NCBI GenBank assembly: GCA_002440805.1
Contig: DJVD01000091.1
Span: 297 to 16,133 of the forward strand
DNA length: 15,837 nt
Origin: Chloroflexi bacterium UBA6265
GTDB taxonomy: Bacteria; Chloroflexota; Chloroflexia; Thermomicrobiales; UBA6265
Reading direction: 5' to 3'
Part shown: positions 13,309-15,837 of the stretch, in pieces
How the letters are laid out: each line of letters opens with the position of its first letter
Position numbering within the stretch: the first letter of the stretch is position 1
Notes under the pieces: model-generated
Database searches by the model: none
What the model saw: only the letters and a program-made list of their open reading frames with translations
What the model was told of the DNA's origin: nothing
Program-made: the position numbers and the translations under genes

Positions 13309-14741
13309 CCCTCCCATCGGCCACCACCCGGATTTTGGTGATAGCGGTGGCAGGAATGGTCCTGCTGGCGAGCGTTGGCATCCACTGGATCGTTACCCTT
13401 GCAGCGTTAGCGGCAATCGCGGCATTGGCAATAGGACAACCGGCCATGGTGGTGGCGGCCGTGGTTGCCAGTATTCCCATGCAATCGACTATCATGCTGC
13501 CATTTGTCCGTGGTGAAATCACGATCACGCAGCTTGCCATCTTTGGCCTCATTGCGGGTTGGGGAATCGTGTTCTGGCGACGACGGATCTGGCTGGATTC
13601 CATCGTGGTGGGATTCCTGTTGGTAGTGGCCGCCTATGCAGTGAGTTTTGTTGCTGTCGACGATCCGGGTTTGTGGTTCCAGGAGACCTATCGTTGGGCC
13701 ATAGCGGGCGTACTTTTTGTCATCGCCCGATCTGTCATCACATGCTGGGTGGACATTCGCTACAGTCTCTGGGCAATGCTTGCCGGTGTGATCGGACTGT
13801 CGCTCATGAGCCTGTGGCAGTTGTTGTCGGAGGCAGGTCCATCGGACTTTTTAGTCGGCGGTGCCATCCGCGTGTATGGCACATTCGGCACTCCCAATAC
13901 GCTCGCCGCATATATGGAAATGACAGTTCCGTTCTTTCTCGCCTGTATCCCGCTTGCCTGGCGGAAGAGCGGTTCCCGGCACTTCAGCGACATTGAGAAG
14001 TGGTTGCTCATCATTGCCAGTGGAGGCGGTACTCTCGTGCTGCTGCTTACGCAATCGCGCGGCGGTTGGGTAGGGATGGCATTGGGCTGCGCTGTGCTGT
14101 GGTGGCAGTTTCCACATCGGGTAAAGCTCATATCGTTTATCTCTGCGCTGGTGGTGGTAGGTGGATTCTTGCTAACGCCACCCGGTCAGTCGCAAATAGA
14201 TAGATTCCTGGAATTGCAGGTGGAGACCATGCCTGCAGAGTCAATCGAAACGCACTCGTCGTACGAAGTTGGTGCGGGCCGAGGCGCGCTTTGGTCAACC
14301 GCCATCCTGATGATCGAAGATCGGCCCCTCACCGGAATCGGCGCGGGCGAGTTCGATGAAAATTATCGTGAGTACGTCCCCAGTTGGATCGACCGTTTCC
14401 CCCGCGGCCAGGCGCACAATGTCTGGCTGCAAATGGGTGCCCAGGCCGGCATATGGGGGATTGCGGCCTATGCCGCCTGGTTCGTTGCCAGCATCTGGAG
14501 CGTCATCACGGCCCGGCGGCGTGCTCGCACGGACCGAGAATTCTGGCTTATTTCTGGCGTGCTGGCGGTGTTCGTGGCCTACATTGCCCACAGCATGGTC
14601 GATTATTTGAACGTGTTGAGCCTCGGACTGCAGCTTTCGGTGCTGTCGGCCATCGCCCTCAACCTCGTCCCGGAACCACTCACGCGCTATTCTCATTCAC
14701 CAACACCTGTCCCTTCCTCAGCCGTGCCGGAGCCTGCATAG
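13305..14741 (+). CDS. O-antigen ligase / polymerase-like membrane protein (Wzy_C/WaaL family), copy 2
   Basis: This 478-residue polytopic membrane protein is parallel to the preceding gene. It has LTQSRGGWVGMALG (248-261), GRGALWSTAILMIEDRPLTG (325-344) and GQAHNVWLQMGAQAGIWG (368-385), with Arg252 and His371 in the WaaL-type positions, and HSMVD (429-433) as in copy 1. Both copies also share an early segment of the form RGE followed by four residues and then Q/E-LAI (69-79 here). Together these suggest an old tandem duplication that has since diverged strongly. The likely role is polymerisation or transfer of a glycan at the outer membrane face. ATG 13305 makes an ATGA overlap with the previous stop. 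ATG 13278 is an in-frame alternative without a better ribosome site. The C-terminal tail is proline- and serine-rich. Confidence 0.9.
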   Translation: MTLPSATTRILVIAVAGMVLLASVGIHWIVTLAALAAIAALAIGQPAMVVAAVVASIPMQSTIMLPFVRGEITITQLAIFGLIAGWGIVFWRRRIWLDSIVVGFLLVVAAYAVSFVAVDDPGLWFQETYRWAIAGVLFVIARSVITCWVDIRYSLWAMLAGVIGLSLMSLWQLLSEAGPSDFLVGGAIRVYGTFGTPNTLAAYMEMTVPFFLACIPLAWRKSGSRHFSDIEKWLLIIASGGGTLVLLLTQSRGGWVGMALGCAVLWWQFPHRVKLISFISALVVVGGFLLTPPGQSQIDRFLELQVETMPAESIETHSSYEVGAGRGALWSTAILMIEDRPLTGIGAGEFDENYREYVPSWIDRFPRGQAHNVWLQMGAQAGIWGIAAYAAWFVASIWSVITARRRARTDREFWLISGVLAVFVAYIAHSMVDYLNVLSLGLQLSVLSAIALNLVPEPLTRYSHSPTPVPSSAVPEPA

Positions 14742-15808
14742 TGTCGTCATCCACCAAGTCCGACAAAGACCTGATCACGCTGGATAGTAACGATCCGGAC
14801 GAGACCGCCCCTCGCGACATCGGGAGTTCGCTGTTTTCACCGCGGACACTTGTTTCGTTCGCTTTCGCAATGGTGATCCTGTTCTTCGTCATTCGGCGCA
14901 CGAACATCGATGTTGGTGAATCGTTTAGGCAAATGCGCAATGCCAATATCTGGTATCTCGGCGGGGCGCTTATCGTCTACTACTTCACGTTCGTCCTACG
15001 CGGCTGGCGATGGAAACACATGCTGGCGTCGGCAAAGATTAGCGAAGCCACGGGCCACACCATGCCGGGCCTGGTAGGGATGTTCCAGATCTTCACGCTT
15101 TCCTGGTTCACCAATTCGATCCTCCCCGCCCGGATGGGCGATGCCTATCGCTGTTACCTGATCAAGCGGCGCGCAGGTGCCTCGTTTGGTATCTCTCTCG
15201 GCACGATGTTGGCCGAGCGCCTCATTGACCTGGTGGTGCTGGTGGGCATGCTGCTGCTGGCAGGAGCGGCCGTGTACGGCACCCACACCCCCGATCGCGC
15301 CCAGCAGGCCTTCCTGGTGGGAGGCAGCGTGGTTGTTATCGGCGTGGTGGGCGTTGTTGTGCTCTGGTTCCTGCGGGATCGTATCGAAACCATCTTGCCC
15401 ACCAGACTTGTGCGTGTGTATCGACGCGTGCGAAATGGTCTTTTTGATTCGTTGGCCAAGCCGGTGCTGCCGGTTGGCGTGTCGATTGTTCTGTGGCTAA
15501 GCGATGGCATTCGCGTCTACCTCGTGGCGCGAGCGCTTGGTGAAGTGATTCCCTACGAGGCCGCTATCATGGTGGCGCTGCTAAGTGCCCTTGTCAGCAC
15601 GGTTCCGATCACGCCCGCCGGTCTGGGGTTTGTTGAAGGCATCATGATCTACGCGTTGACATCGATCGGGGTGGGCAGCAGCACAGCCGGTGCAATTGCC
15701 TTGCTGGATCGTGTTGTCACCTACGGTAGCCTCATCATCGTGGGCGGTCTCGTGTATCTTTGGGTACTCCGCACCGACCTGAAAGATCTGAATGCGCGTA
15801 CTGATTGA
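14741..15808 (+). CDS. YbhN/AglD-type membrane protein (lysylphosphatidylglycerol synthase transmembrane family, UPF0104)
   Basis: This 355-residue protein has about eight hydrophobic helices and the family motifs: LRGWRWKHML (86-95), NSILPARMGDAYRCYLIKRR (125-144), GTMLAERLIDLVVL (154-167), and PITPAGLGFVEG (289-300) followed by LLDRVVTYGS (321-330). It matches the membrane domain of MprF-type flippases without the aminoacyl-transferase domain, as is common for the stand-alone forms found beside glycan genes. The expected role is lipid or lipid-linked sugar transport or attachment in the membrane, which is an inference from the family. An acidic, polar stretch of about 35 residues precedes the first helix. 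The GTG at 14741 shares one base with the preceding TAG stop, with CGGAG 8 nt upstream. Long in-frame upstream sequence lies antisense-like within copy 2 and is not part of the gene. Confidence 0.9.
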   Translation: MSSSTKSDKDLITLDSNDPDETAPRDIGSSLFSPRTLVSFAFAMVILFFVIRRTNIDVGESFRQMRNANIWYLGGALIVYYFTFVLRGWRWKHMLASAKISEATGHTMPGLVGMFQIFTLSWFTNSILPARMGDAYRCYLIKRRAGASFGISLGTMLAERLIDLVVLVGMLLLAGAAVYGTHTPDRAQQAFLVGGSVVVIGVVGVVVLWFLRDRIETILPTRLVRVYRRVRNGLFDSLAKPVLPVGVSIVLWLSDGIRVYLVARALGEVIPYEAAIMVALLSALVSTVPITPAGLGFVEGIMIYALTSIGVGSSTAGAIALLDRVVTYGSLIIVGGLVYLWVLRTDLKDLNARTD

Positions 15809-15837
15809 GGCAAGTGCTGCCTACAACCAGGGCGCGG
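15792..15837 (+). CDS. Start of a probable glycosyltransferase (family 4-like), cut by the right edge
   Basis: An ATG at 15792, in a different frame and overlapping the previous gene by 17 nt, opens MRVLIEASAAYNQGA before the window ends. A start of the form MR-[VI]-L-I-[DE]-AS-A-x-Y-N-x-G is typical of GT4-type glycosyltransferases, where the following residues usually bind the nucleotide sugar. Only 15 residues are visible, so the family assignment is tentative. The overlap follows the pattern of the three preceding junctions and places it as the fifth gene of the polysaccharide cassette. Confidence 0.55.
   Translation, partial: MRVLIEASAAYNQGA

Noticed and set aside
14384..14740. Extension of the YbhN/AglD-like gene upstream into copy 2 of the O-antigen ligase gene.
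   Set aside because: The extra sequence is out of frame with a real membrane protein gene and has no membrane-protein character; GTG 14741 has a proper ribosome site and overlaps the stop as in neighbouring junctions.
1..15837. CRISPR arrays, tRNA or rRNA genes, insertion sequences, toxin-antitoxin or defence genes.
   Set aside because: Looked for on both strands; no repeat-spacer pattern, transposase motif, cloverleaf or defence-family signature was seen, and the window is filled with recognisable genes.

Overview
The window is moderately GC-rich, densely coded bacterial chromosome. It holds eleven complete protein genes and two cut by the window edges, mostly in short operons with small gaps or overlaps. 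No RNA gene, CRISPR array, insertion sequence or phage gene was seen. A PdtaS-like histidine kinase, a probable F420-type split-barrel protein, a glcDEF set and a cytoplasmic S9 peptidase would suit a Chloroflexota (Thermomicrobia-like) or actinobacterial genome. This assignment is inference from family resemblance only.

Layout. (1) 1-1213, minus strand: an ankyrin-repeat protein followed by a hemolysin III/AdipoR-type membrane protein, cut at the left edge. (2) 1416-1805, plus: a small PPOX-class split-barrel protein with its own promoter. (3) 1905-5866, plus: glcD-glcE-glcF, the three-subunit glycolate oxidase, behind a clear promoter. (4) 9921-5867, minus: an S9 oligopeptidase followed by a double-GAF HisKA_2 sensor kinase. 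The kinase stop codon abuts the glcF stop in one TGATCA palindrome. (5) 10061 to the right edge, plus: a surface-polysaccharide cassette. It comprises a membrane-anchored glycosidase-fold protein, two tandem O-antigen ligase/polymerase-like proteins, a YbhN/AglD-type membrane protein, and the first codons of a likely glycosyltransferase. The last four starts all overlap the preceding stop (ATGA, ATGA, TAGTG, then 17 nt), so translational coupling is likely.

How the genes work together. GlcD, GlcE and GlcF form one enzyme that oxidises glycolate to glyoxylate and passes electrons to the respiratory chain. Cassette 5 reads as machinery for assembling and exporting a polysaccharide. Its first protein is the most unusual item: it looks like a GH39/GH5-type TIM barrel, but both positions expected to carry catalytic glutamates are changed (WNEPN to WQMPN, TEFGW to TSFGW). 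It is therefore probably a non-catalytic, membrane-tethered glycan-binding protein encoded with two paralogous polymerases or ligases. This is the best candidate here for an undescribed system. The kinase has no response regulator in the window, so its output is unknown.
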